64,000 nt of DNA from CANLBN01 sp034111645 (GTDB lineage: Bacteria > Pseudomonadota > Gammaproteobacteria > Pseudomonadales > Cellvibrionaceae), in NCBI GenBank assembly GCA_034111645.1, contig JAWUWW010000022.1, positions 1 through 64,000 of the forward strand. The letters run 5' to 3'. The translations under genes and the position numbers were made by a program. Below, in pieces: positions 46,639-54,446 of this stretch. The notes beneath the pieces were generated by a model, which saw only the letters and a list, made by a program, of their open reading frames with translations, did no database searches and was not told where the DNA came from. Numbering within the stretch: position 1 is the stretch's first letter; the number at the start of each line of letters is the position of its first letter.

Positions 46639-47925
46639 TTACTTAGGTCTCATTGATTCCACAAGATAAGTAGAAAATTCAGGAACCATAGCAACGATTA
46701 CCCAAACAACCATCAGCGACAACAAATATGGAACCGTGTAAGCCAATAATTTGAGATAAGGAATACCCGTAATACCACTCGCCACATAAAGATTTAACCC
46801 ATACGGAGGAGTAATAAAACCAATCGCATCACCCACTAAAAATACCACCGCAAAGTGAATAGGATCAACACCAATACTTGCTGCAATTGGCGCTAAAATT
46901 GGTGCTAAAATAATTGTATTTGGAAGGCTTTCCAAGATAGTACCTGCTAGTAAAACAATCGCCATGCAAGCAAATAATATTGGGTAATAACCGCCCAACA
47001 AATTAACTAATTCTGTGATGAACTCTTTGGCGCCTAATTGTGAAAGCACTTGCTGCATAACAATTGAAATAGCGATTAATGGTGCCAACATACCGGTAAT
47101 TGTGCCAGAACGCAGTAAGATACTAGGTAAGGCTTTTATACTAAGCTCACGGGTAATAAAAACACCTGCCAACAAACAAAAACCTGCAGTAATTCCTGCT
47201 GCCTCTGTCGGTGAAAATTTACCACTGTAAATACCCCAAACAACAATACCGATTGCCATAAAGCCTAACCAAGCTTTAACACCAGTTAGTGCAATCCGCT
47301 TTGGATCGAACTCAATGATGGTGCCCCATTTATTTTTACGAGACAAATAGAAACACACTAGCTGCATTGCAATAACCATCATAATGCCTGGAATAAAACC
47401 ACCTATAAATAACTCTCCTATAGGCAATCCCATCATAAAGCCATAAACAATAAATATAATACTGGGAGGAATAATAATGCCCACCGTACCGCCTGCTGCT
47501 AAGGTTGCGGCCGCAAATTTATCATTATAACCATTCTTAACCATTTCAGGGTGCATGATGCCGCCAATGGTTGCTGTGGTTGCAGAGTTAGAGCCAGAAA
47601 TTGCAGCAAACATACCGCAAGCACCAAGGGAAGCCATCGCAAGACCACCGCGCATCCAACCTAAGCAAGAATAGGCAAAATCAATTAAGCGCTTTGCAAT
47701 ACCTGCTCCACTAATTAAGTCGCCGGTTAAAATAAACAAAGGCAATGCTAATAAACCGAAAAAGTTTAAACCTTCAAACAAGGTCACACCTACGTTTGCT
47801 AGCGTAAAGTCAATAACGACACTTACACCAACAACCCAAATACCAATAATAAGGAAAATTGGTAAGCCAAGAACAAATAGTATTGTGACAGCAATACTGA
47901 TTACACTAATTAAAAAACCATCCAT
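46639..47925 (-). CDS. dctM: TRAP transporter large permease DctM
   Basis: 428 residues with about 12 membrane helices, the main carrier of a sodium-driven TRAP transporter. Family segments: LPLFILTGDLISGAGIAKRLIDFA, GGLAMASLGACGMFAAISGSNSATTATIGGIMHPEM, and GDAIGFITPPYGLNLYVASGI. The ATG at 47925 is fixed by AGGAGA seven bases upstream; the open frame extends farther to a TTG but without support. Its ribosome-binding site overlaps the end of dctQ. The substrate is set by DctP and is unknown. Confidence 0.95.
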   Translation of the reverse strand: MDGFLISVISIAVTILFVLGLPIFLIIGIWVVGVSVVIDFTLANVGVTLFEGLNFFGLLALPLFILTGDLISGAGIAKRLIDFAYSCLGWMRGGLAMASLGACGMFAAISGSNSATTATIGGIMHPEMVKNGYNDKFAAATLAAGGTVGIIIPPSIIFIVYGFMMGLPIGELFIGGFIPGIMMVIAMQLVCFYLSRKNKWGTIIEFDPKRIALTGVKAWLGFMAIGIVVWGIYSGKFSPTEAAGITAGFCLLAGVFITRELSIKALPSILLRSGTITGMLAPLIAISIVMQQVLSQLGAKEFITELVNLLGGYYPILFACMAIVLLAGTILESLPNTIILAPILAPIAASIGVDPIHFAVVFLVGDAIGFITPPYGLNLYVASGITGIPYLKLLAYTVPYLLSLMVVWVIVAMVPEFSTYLVESMRPK

Positions 47926-47935
47926 ATAATCTCTC

Positions 47936-48460
47936 CTAATCACCAAACATTGTAGTTGTTATTATTAACGGCTGTTTCGCTAAAAACATTTTTGTATCGA
48001 CTATAAGATTTTGGGTAACACGAAATACTAAAAGCGAAAATGATAAGGGTAAGGCCATATAAAACCACCATTTCATTACATCGTCGGTGCCTTGTACGAT
48101 TGCAAAATTATCGTGAGATATTTGAACTTGCTCTATCGTAAAATATAGAACTACTGCACTAAACGCATACCAAACTATAGCGTCCATTACCAAACAAACA
48201 TATTGTGCTTTATAACTTAAGCGCTCTCGCACTTCGTTAAAACGTAAATGCGTTCTGTTTTTTGCATTATAAGAAGCACCCATCCATGTAAGCCACAAAA
48301 ATAGATAGATAGGAATAGTTGTGCTCCATGGACTTTGATATTGAAAAAAGAAACGCATGATAACTTGGCTAAAAATGATTGTTGCCATGGCCGCATACGA
48401 AACCAAAATAAAACATTTTTCAATATTTTCGTTAAGCCAACTGAATGCTGATTTAACCAT
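47936..48460 (-). CDS. dctQ: TRAP transporter small permease DctQ
   Basis: 174 residues with four membrane helices (AAMATIIFSQVIMRFFF, PWSTTIPIYLFLWLTWMGASY, VMDAIVWYAFSAVVLYF, LPLSFSLLVFRVTQNLIV). The motif RTHLRFNEVRERL after helix 2 is a hallmark. It pairs with DctM, from which it is separated by ten bases. The stop is TAG. It is 281 bp from dctP, with a terminator-like hairpin in the gap. Confidence 0.93.
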   Translation of the reverse strand: MVKSAFSWLNENIEKCFILVSYAAMATIIFSQVIMRFFFQYQSPWSTTIPIYLFLWLTWMGASYNAKNRTHLRFNEVRERLSYKAQYVCLVMDAIVWYAFSAVVLYFTIEQVQISHDNFAIVQGTDDVMKWWFYMALPLSFSLLVFRVTQNLIVDTKMFLAKQPLIITTTMFGD

Positions 48461-48680
48461 ACTGCATACCCCTTAAATAACCTCCAATCAAATATACTAT
48501 TTCATATATTTTGATTAGACTTGGACAGTTAATACGTTTATGAATTTATAAATTGGCAACTACAATAAACGCAAAACCATTTACGAGCTTTGGCTTAGTG
48601 ACTTAATAAATTAATTATTATTGCTTATTTGCATCACACAACTTAAACGTACCCACACTAGGATTTAAAGAAATCTTACA

Positions 48681-48717
48681 AAAAATTACCCGGAGACTAA
48701 AATAGAATCCGGGTAAT
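48681..48717. terminator. Hairpin between dctP and dctQM
   Basis: ATTACCCGGA (48685-48694) and TCCGGGTAAT (48708-48717) are perfect 10-base complements. On the minus strand a short T run follows. It lies 25 bp past dctP and probably limits readthrough into dctQM or protects the dctP message. Confidence 0.8.
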
Positions 48718-48741
48718 CGATTATATTAACAGCCTAAGCTA

Positions 48742-49986
48742 TTAAGATTTCCACCAGCGCTGTGCTGAAACATTTTCTGCCAAAGTATCGGCAGGAATCT
48801 CGCGAGCAATTTTATGAATTGCTGTGTACGTATCTTGACCCCCAGACCATTTGTTTATGCGCTCACGCCATTTTTCCCAAGGCTCCGGATTAAATTCTGG
48901 GGCGCAAATTTTAGCTGCTCTCATGCGTTCTTCGTCGGAGAGAAGCGCCATACGGACGCCATGCTCTTTGAAGATGGTACCGTCAAGTTGTGGATCGGTT
49001 GCACCCGTTGTATTTACAAGAGCTGCTTCATTCGCGCACTGAATTCTAGCTTGAGTAAAGTATGCTGACTCCATCACTGCATCTTGAAGCTCGCCGCTTA
49101 AGCCATCAAATACTTTTGAGTTAATCATTGTCGCCTCAGTACCGCAGAATAGTCGTAGATCAACTGACTGAGATACAACCGGTGCCATATTTGCATATGC
49201 AACTGCACCAGTCCAAGTTTCTGCGCCATCAATAAGACCTTGTTTCAAGCCATCAAGGGTTTCTGACCAAGCAATTGGCACAGGGTTAAGATCAAGGAGC
49301 TGCATCGCAATACGACCAAGCTGTGTACCTGTTACACGGTTTTTGGTTCCACGCAGTGTATCGATACTGGTGATAAGAGGTTTGTCATCCCAAGCAAGAC
49401 CCATTTGCAGACCACGAAGTTCAGCGTGAGAAAACAACATTTTTATACCATGTTGTTTTTCCAGAGGATCACGTAAAATCTTTTGGCTATCTTTGTGATA
49501 TAAAAAGTGATATTGAGACGCACGACTTGGGAACATATATGCATAGTCGAGTACGTTTAAGTAAGGTGCACCACCTGCCGAGTTCTGGGTAGATGCTGAG
49601 AACAAATCAATGATGCCTTGCTGTGTTTTCGTTACACAGTTTAGCTGGCCACAAATTTGGTTATCGCCAATAAATTCAACGCGAATCTCACCATCACTAC
49701 GTGATTCAAGATCCTCAATAAAATCTAAAACGCCGGCACGCTCAATTAACAATGTACGCGCATTGAAGCCTGCAGCACCAAACTTTAAGTTATATTTGGC
49801 TGGCTTTTGGTAGCGACGATTCATTTGAGATTCAGCAGCAGTTGCTAGCTGGGGAAGACTATAACCGGCACCTAAAATGCTTGCAGCGATTGCCGTTGAA
49901 GTTAAACCGTAACTACCCGCCACACGAAAAAAATCACGACGGGATACGCTCTTACTGATAATAGGAGCTTTGTTTCTTGTAGTCAT
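48742..49986 (-). CDS. dctP: TRAP transporter solute-binding protein DctP
   Basis: 414 residues. The N-terminus carries a twin-arginine signal, SVSRRDFFRVAG, then a hydrophobic stretch and a likely cleavage after LATAAES. The mature part is a DctP-type binding protein (LKFGAAGFNARTLLIERAGVLDF; ALRGxQ-like ELRGLQMGLAWD; GTKNRVTGTQLGR with the conserved Arg that binds a carboxylate; VPIAWSETLDGLKQGLIDGAE). A Tat signal is unusual but known among TRAP proteins. AGAGGTG precedes the ATG at 49986 by five bases; a GTG six bases upstream is less likely. The ligand is unknown, probably an organic anion. Confidence 0.92.
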   Translation of the reverse strand: MTTRNKAPIISKSVSRRDFFRVAGSYGLTSTAIAASILGAGYSLPQLATAAESQMNRRYQKPAKYNLKFGAAGFNARTLLIERAGVLDFIEDLESRSDGEIRVEFIGDNQICGQLNCVTKTQQGIIDLFSASTQNSAGGAPYLNVLDYAYMFPSRASQYHFLYHKDSQKILRDPLEKQHGIKMLFSHAELRGLQMGLAWDDKPLITSIDTLRGTKNRVTGTQLGRIAMQLLDLNPVPIAWSETLDGLKQGLIDGAETWTGAVAYANMAPVVSQSVDLRLFCGTEATMINSKVFDGLSGELQDAVMESAYFTQARIQCANEAALVNTTGATDPQLDGTIFKEHGVRMALLSDEERMRAAKICAPEFNPEPWEKWRERINKWSGGQDTYTAIHKIAREIPADTLAENVSAQRWWKS

Positions 49987-50552
49987 AAACACCTCTTGGT
50001 TATTGTTTTTAGTTATTTTTTATAAGGCTAAAAGAAATAAACATGTATAGTACTAAATCGCAATTAGCCTAATTTTTATTGTTATATATAAGGTATGGCT
50101 ATCAAATCCATAAATCAATTAGATCATAGAAAAAAGCCTATAGCAAATTATTTACCTCTAGAATAAGCCTTTAAGAGAGATTTATGATACTCAATGTCTC
50201 GAAAACATATATAATCAATTATTAGGATGTGTTGTGATTTTAATCCAATTTTGGATACAATAATAAATTTGTTAAATTTCAAGAGCTTAGCTAATCTTGC
50301 TAAAATGCATATTAACTTTAATTGAAAAACAGTCTTGGTTATCCTATTAAAGAGTTAAAAATCTGGTCACTTTACTGTGGCACAATACTACAAAAGTATA
50401 TAAGTACTCATTGATAAAAACTAAAAACTTTGAAAAATAGGTTACACTAGCGATAGCTCACTTAACAATCAATAAAAGGTTAATCGTATATTAATAAAAT
50501 CTACATATACATTATCTTATAGCTTAAAAACGCCAATATAAGGATCGCTTAA
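49987..50552. other. Divergent control region between dctP and the IclR gene
   Basis: About 565 bp of AT-rich DNA holding both promoters. One clear palindrome, ATCCAATTTTGGAT (50243-50256), lies mid-region. A TGGCACAATACTACAA sequence at 50378 resembles a sigma-54 -24 element but lacks the -12 GC. Confidence 0.4.
50243..50256. promoter_or_regulatory. Palindrome, candidate IclR-type operator
   Basis: ATCCAA and TTGGAT form a perfect inverted repeat with a two-base spacer, 258 bp before dctP and 297 bp before the regulator gene. IclR proteins bind short palindromes in such divergent regions. No experiment or second copy supports it. Confidence 0.3.
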
Positions 50553-51329
50553 ATGCAAACTTCTTCTGATGTCTCGGAGAAATCATCTTCTGCGCTAAGA
50601 GCGCTTAGCATTCTTGAAGCTGTAGCTGCATCGCCGACGCCTATTACCGCCTCTGAAATAAATCAAAAATTAAAACTTCCCAAACCTACGATTCATCGAC
50701 TTTGTTTAATGTTAGAAAAAGAGGGTTACTTGCAGCCTAGATTAGACGGCAACGGATATTTACCGGGTAATCGCCTATCAAAAATGTCTATGGGCATTTT
50801 TTGTAATAACGAACACTTAAAGGCAGAGCGACACGATATTTTACAACGTCTGTCCAATAAGGTTGGCGAAACGTGTAATATTTCAATTGCTGACGGCTCT
50901 GAAATGATCTACTTTGATCGTGTAGAAACTCACTGGCCATTAAGAGTTCAACTTCAAATTAACGATCGTGTTCCAGTTTATTGCACAGCAAGTGGTAAAT
51001 TATTTCTGAGCAACCTTCCTAGCGCAAAGAGAAACCGATTAATATCAAAAATTACTTTTGAACAGCGCACTCCTAATACTATTACTGATGAAGAGATGCT
51101 CAAGACTGAGTTAAGACGTATTCGTAGAGATGATATTGGTATTGATAACGAAGAATTTATTCAAGGCATGGTTGCTGTATCCGTTCCGCTCAGAAACCTT
51201 GAGGGACAATTTTTTGGTGCCTTAGCCATGCATGCCCCAAGTGCACGCATGAGTGTAAAAAAAGCACTTGAGCAAATACCTGATTTACAATTAGCGGCGG
51301 CTGAACTTATTCAAACAATGAATGACTAA
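50553..51329 (+). CDS. IclR-family transcriptional regulator
   Basis: 258 residues. The N-terminal winged helix-turn-helix (about 14-75) reads ALRALSILEAVAASPTPITASEINQKL then KPTIHRLCLMLEKEGYL. The C-terminal effector domain has GETCNISIADGSEMIYFDRVE, VPVYCTASGKLFLS, and FIQGMVAVSVPLRNLEGQFFGALAMHAP. IclR regulators control nearby catabolic genes in response to small acids. Its position, divergent from dctPQM and convergent with the GMC gene, makes the TRAP operon its likely target. The effector cannot be told from sequence. Confidence 0.93.
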   Translation: MQTSSDVSEKSSSALRALSILEAVAASPTPITASEINQKLKLPKPTIHRLCLMLEKEGYLQPRLDGNGYLPGNRLSKMSMGIFCNNEHLKAERHDILQRLSNKVGETCNISIADGSEMIYFDRVETHWPLRVQLQINDRVPVYCTASGKLFLSNLPSAKRNRLISKITFEQRTPNTITDEEMLKTELRRIRRDDIGIDNEEFIQGMVAVSVPLRNLEGQFFGALAMHAPSARMSVKKALEQIPDLQLAAAELIQTMND

Positions 51330-51361
51330 ACCGCTGTTATTTATCTACCAATAACAGCTTT

Positions 51362-51398
51362 AAAAAAAGCCTATATAGATAACTATATAGGCTTTTTT
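51362..51398. terminator. Bidirectional terminator between the IclR and GMC genes
   Basis: AAAAAAGCCTATATAG (51363-51378) and CTATATAGGCTTTTTT (51383-51398) are perfect complements around ATAA. The best terminator in the window; it serves both convergent genes. Confidence 0.93.
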
Positions 51399-51443
51399 AT
51401 TGATAAATGCATTTCTTAATAAAGTAGCAATTTAAGCAAAACT

Positions 51444-53054
51444 TTAGCGCGCATCTTGCTTCATCATATCAGCCGCTTTTTCTGCAATCATGATGGCCGG
51501 CGCATTGGTATTACCAGAAACAATTTCTGGAATAATTGAACAGTCGACAACACGCAAACCCTCTAATCCATAAACGCGTAACCTTTCATCGACAACATTC
51601 ATTTCGTCGTCCGCAGGACCCATTTTACAAGTACCTGTTGGATGATAAATAGTTGTTGCTCTGTTGCGAGCGTACTCCAGCAATTCTTCATCGCTTTGAT
51701 ACTGAATACCTGGTTCGTGCTCTTCAGCAATTAATGGCTTAAGTGCTGGCGCATTAACAATTTTGCGAACGTGCTTAATTGAGTCAATAGCTGTTTGCTT
51801 ATCAAGCTCCGTTGCTAAGTAGTTAGGATGAATAGCAGGATATTCAGCTGGGTTAGCTGATTTTAATTCTATAGTGCCCGTGCTTGTTGGACGTAACTGA
51901 CAAACCGAAGCTGTAAAAGCTGAGAATTTATGGGTGCCATCAGCTGGCTTATCGGCACTCAATGGTTGTAAATGATACTGAATATCTGGTCGTTTTAAAT
52001 CATCCCGGCTTTTAGTAAAGATTGAAACTTGGCTTGCTGCCATCGTTAACGGACCTGTTCTAAACAGAGCATATTCGATGGCCATCATGACTTTACGCAG
52101 AGGATTACGTAATTCATCGTTAAGCGTTAGCGGCTTATTTACTTTATAAATTGTTCTTATTTGCAAATGATCTTGCAAATTTTTGCCCACCCCAGGCGCA
52201 TGCTTTACGACATCAATCTTATGCTTGCGGAGCTCATCTTTATGACCAACACCTGACAGCATTAAAATTTGTGGTGAACCAATAGCCCCGGCAGAAAGGA
52301 CAATCTCGCCTTTACACTCAACCGTATGCAAAACTCCATCAACTGAATAGGTGATGCTTGATGCACGCTTGCCTGTAAAGTTAATTTTATGCACTAACGC
52401 TTTAGTCACAACAGTCAGATTTTGTCTGCGTAAAACCGGCCTTAAAAAACCTACAGCAGTACTACAACGGGTACCTTTCTGGCTAATTGTTAATTGAAAG
52501 TAACCAACGCCCTCTTGATCTTTACCATTAAAATCGTCGTTGCGAGGAATACCAACCTGTTCTGCTGCATCAATAAATAATTCACAAATTTTACGTTTTA
52601 CACGAATATTGGAGACACTCAATGGACCATTAGCGCCGTGATAGTCATTAGCGCCATTCTCATTATCTTCAGATTTTTTAAAATAAGGTAAAACCTCGTC
52701 ATAAGACCAGCCTTTATTGCCAAGTTTGGCCCAATTATCGTAATCTTCTGCCTGACCACGAACATACAAAAGACCATTAAGCGAGCTAGAACCGCCCAAG
52801 ACTTTACCTCGAGGCCACTGCAAACTACGACCATTTAATCCTGGATCATTTTCAGTTTTGTAGCACCAATCTATTTTAGGGTTATGCATTGTCTTAAAGT
52901 AACCGATAGGCACGTGAATCCAAGGGTTTGAGTCTTTGCCCCCAGCCTCTAATAATAAAACTTTTTTATTTGAGTCTTCGGATAGGCGTGCTGCCATAAC
53001 ACAACCGGACGACCCCGCACCTACAATAATATAGTCATAAACTTCGCTAGACAT
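51444..53054 (-). CDS. GMC-family FAD alcohol/choline dehydrogenase
   Basis: 536 residues. The N-terminal FAD site DYIIVGAGSSGCVMAARLSED and the PROSITE-type GMC segments PRGKVLGGSSSLNGLLYVRG and GAIGSPQILMLSGVG are intact. The active-site histidine region reads YHPTGTCKMGPADDEMNVVDERLRV and the end VDCSIIPEIVSGNTNAPAIMIAEKA. The family oxidises primary alcohols such as choline or long-chain alcohols, passing electrons to the respiratory chain. Residues do not let me separate BetA from an AlkJ-like enzyme; the demethylase, folD and ETF genes downstream make choline or an N-methylated amino alcohol attractive, as inference only. A palindrome lies 62 bp upstream. Confidence 0.88.
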   Translation of the reverse strand: MSSEVYDYIIVGAGSSGCVMAARLSEDSNKKVLLLEAGGKDSNPWIHVPIGYFKTMHNPKIDWCYKTENDPGLNGRSLQWPRGKVLGGSSSLNGLLYVRGQAEDYDNWAKLGNKGWSYDEVLPYFKKSEDNENGANDYHGANGPLSVSNIRVKRKICELFIDAAEQVGIPRNDDFNGKDQEGVGYFQLTISQKGTRCSTAVGFLRPVLRRQNLTVVTKALVHKINFTGKRASSITYSVDGVLHTVECKGEIVLSAGAIGSPQILMLSGVGHKDELRKHKIDVVKHAPGVGKNLQDHLQIRTIYKVNKPLTLNDELRNPLRKVMMAIEYALFRTGPLTMAASQVSIFTKSRDDLKRPDIQYHLQPLSADKPADGTHKFSAFTASVCQLRPTSTGTIELKSANPAEYPAIHPNYLATELDKQTAIDSIKHVRKIVNAPALKPLIAEEHEPGIQYQSDEELLEYARNRATTIYHPTGTCKMGPADDEMNVVDERLRVYGLEGLRVVDCSIIPEIVSGNTNAPAIMIAEKAADMMKQDAR

Positions 53055-53438
53055 AATTGATACACCAATTATTTATTTTTATTATAAAATCTTATCTGAA
53101 AAATAAGCTTAAGATTATAGATTATCAATCTATAAAGATTAAATCAATCCAATTTTTCAAATAATGATTACAAGAGTCTCATTTGCACTATTATTAGATA
53201 ATAAAGGGATAATATATAAAGAGCTATTACTAATAGCCGAGACAATCAATTAGCCATAACGTCACATTATCGCATAGGGGATAAACTATAAGCTCGATAC
53301 AATTATTGTCTATATGTTAATAAATAAGCAATTAGTTGTTTTACGGTTACCCACGGAAATATGAGTGTTTTTAAAGGCGTTCAAATAAAATAAAATTAAA
53401 TTAAATTAAATTTATTTGTCGGGCTCAAGCAATGCGAC
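53055..53438. other. Spacer between folD and the GMC gene
   Basis: 384 bp, AT-rich, no gene. It contains the 53116-53134 palindrome and a run of AAATT/AAATA units near 53385-53415. folD ends at its left edge with no clear terminator. Confidence 0.4.
53116..53134. promoter_or_regulatory. Palindrome upstream of the GMC gene
   Basis: TATAGATT (53116-53123), ATC, AATCTATA (53127-53134): a perfect 8-base inverted repeat with a three-base centre. A possible operator, 62 bp before the ATG. Confidence 0.4.
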
Positions 53439-54290
53439 TTAAGGCCTAGAGGATGATTTTATTGCGGCATCTAATGTTTGACTGATTAATGTATTAATTG
53501 TCATTGGGCCAACACCACCCGGCACAGGAGTAAGAGCGGCAACACGACTAGCGAGGCCAGTTTTATCAATATCACCCAAACCACCAGGATGGTACCCAGC
53601 ATCTACAACAACAGCATTATCTTTTATCCATTCCGCTTTTATAAATTCAGGACGACCTACAGCGCCGACTAGAATATCAGCCTGCTTAATATGATCGGCC
53701 AAATTTTGAGTGCGCGAATGACATATAGTCACAGTACAATTAGCATTCAAAAGCATAGCCGCCATTGGTTTCCCTAATATAGGACTACGGCCCACAACAA
53801 CCGCATGCTTACCATTTAAATCGATATTATAGTGCTTAAGTAAATGCATTATTCCAGCTGGTGTTGCTGAACCATAAGCCTCTTCACCCATAGACATTAA
53901 ACCAAAGCCTTTAGATGTAACGCCATCAACATCTTTTTCAATTGCTATCGCATCAAAACATAGGCGCTCATCGATCTGATCAGGAACAGGATGTTGAAGT
54001 AAAATACCATGCACATCGGGATTAGCGTTAAGCTCATTAATTTTTTCTAAAAGCTGTTCTGTGGTTGTATCTTCACTCATCTCCACTTTAATAGAATCCA
54101 TGCCGATGCGACGACAAGCAGCACCTTTCATTTGTACATAGGTTGTCGATGCAGGATCACTGCCAACTAAAATAGTCGCCAAGATGGGCGTCGGATAGCC
54201 CTTATTTTTGATGAGTTCTTCGACAGAAGCAGCTAAGACTACTTCCCTTTTTTTCGTTAGTTCTTTTCCATCGAGAATAAGAGCTGTCAT
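53439..54290 (-). CDS. folD: Methylene-THF dehydrogenase / methenyl-THF cyclohydrolase FolD
   Basis: 283 residues, typical for the bifunctional enzyme that interconverts 5,10-methylene- and 10-formyl-THF with NADP+. YVQMKGAACRRIGM has the catalytic Tyr and Lys; further motifs are GILLQHPVPDQID, DVDGVTSKGFG, ATPAGIMHLLKHY, HAVVVGRSPILGKPMAAML and TPVPGGVGPMTI. The ATG at 54290 has AAGAGA about eight bases upstream and the family N-terminus (MTALILDGKEL); the frame extends farther but without support. It follows the demethylase gene by 156 bp, as C1 genes often do in methylamine and glycine betaine pathways. Confidence 0.96.
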   Translation of the reverse strand: MTALILDGKELTKKREVVLAASVEELIKNKGYPTPILATILVGSDPASTTYVQMKGAACRRIGMDSIKVEMSEDTTTEQLLEKINELNANPDVHGILLQHPVPDQIDERLCFDAIAIEKDVDGVTSKGFGLMSMGEEAYGSATPAGIMHLLKHYNIDLNGKHAVVVGRSPILGKPMAAMLLNANCTVTICHSRTQNLADHIKQADILVGAVGRPEFIKAEWIKDNAVVVDAGYHPGGLGDIDKTGLASRVAALTPVPGGVGPMTINTLISQTLDAAIKSSSRP

Positions 54291-54446
54291 TTGTTTATCT
54301 CTTTTAATGTTTAAAAAATTTAACGTTAAGCAACGAAGTTTGAACAACCCAAACTAATGCAAATTAGCTTTGACCAAAACAATTTAGAGTAACGTAGCTT
54401 AGCGTTATTAATTTATATTATATAAAAGCAAAATTATTAAATTAAT

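Noticed and set aside
50378..50393. Sigma-54-like TGGCAC element before the IclR gene
   Set aside because: The -12 GC dinucleotide is absent (TACAA instead of TTGCA).
53385..53415. AAATT/AAATA-rich repeat as a satellite or origin-like element
   Set aside because: Short, imperfect and ordinary for AT-rich spacer; no DnaA boxes nearby.
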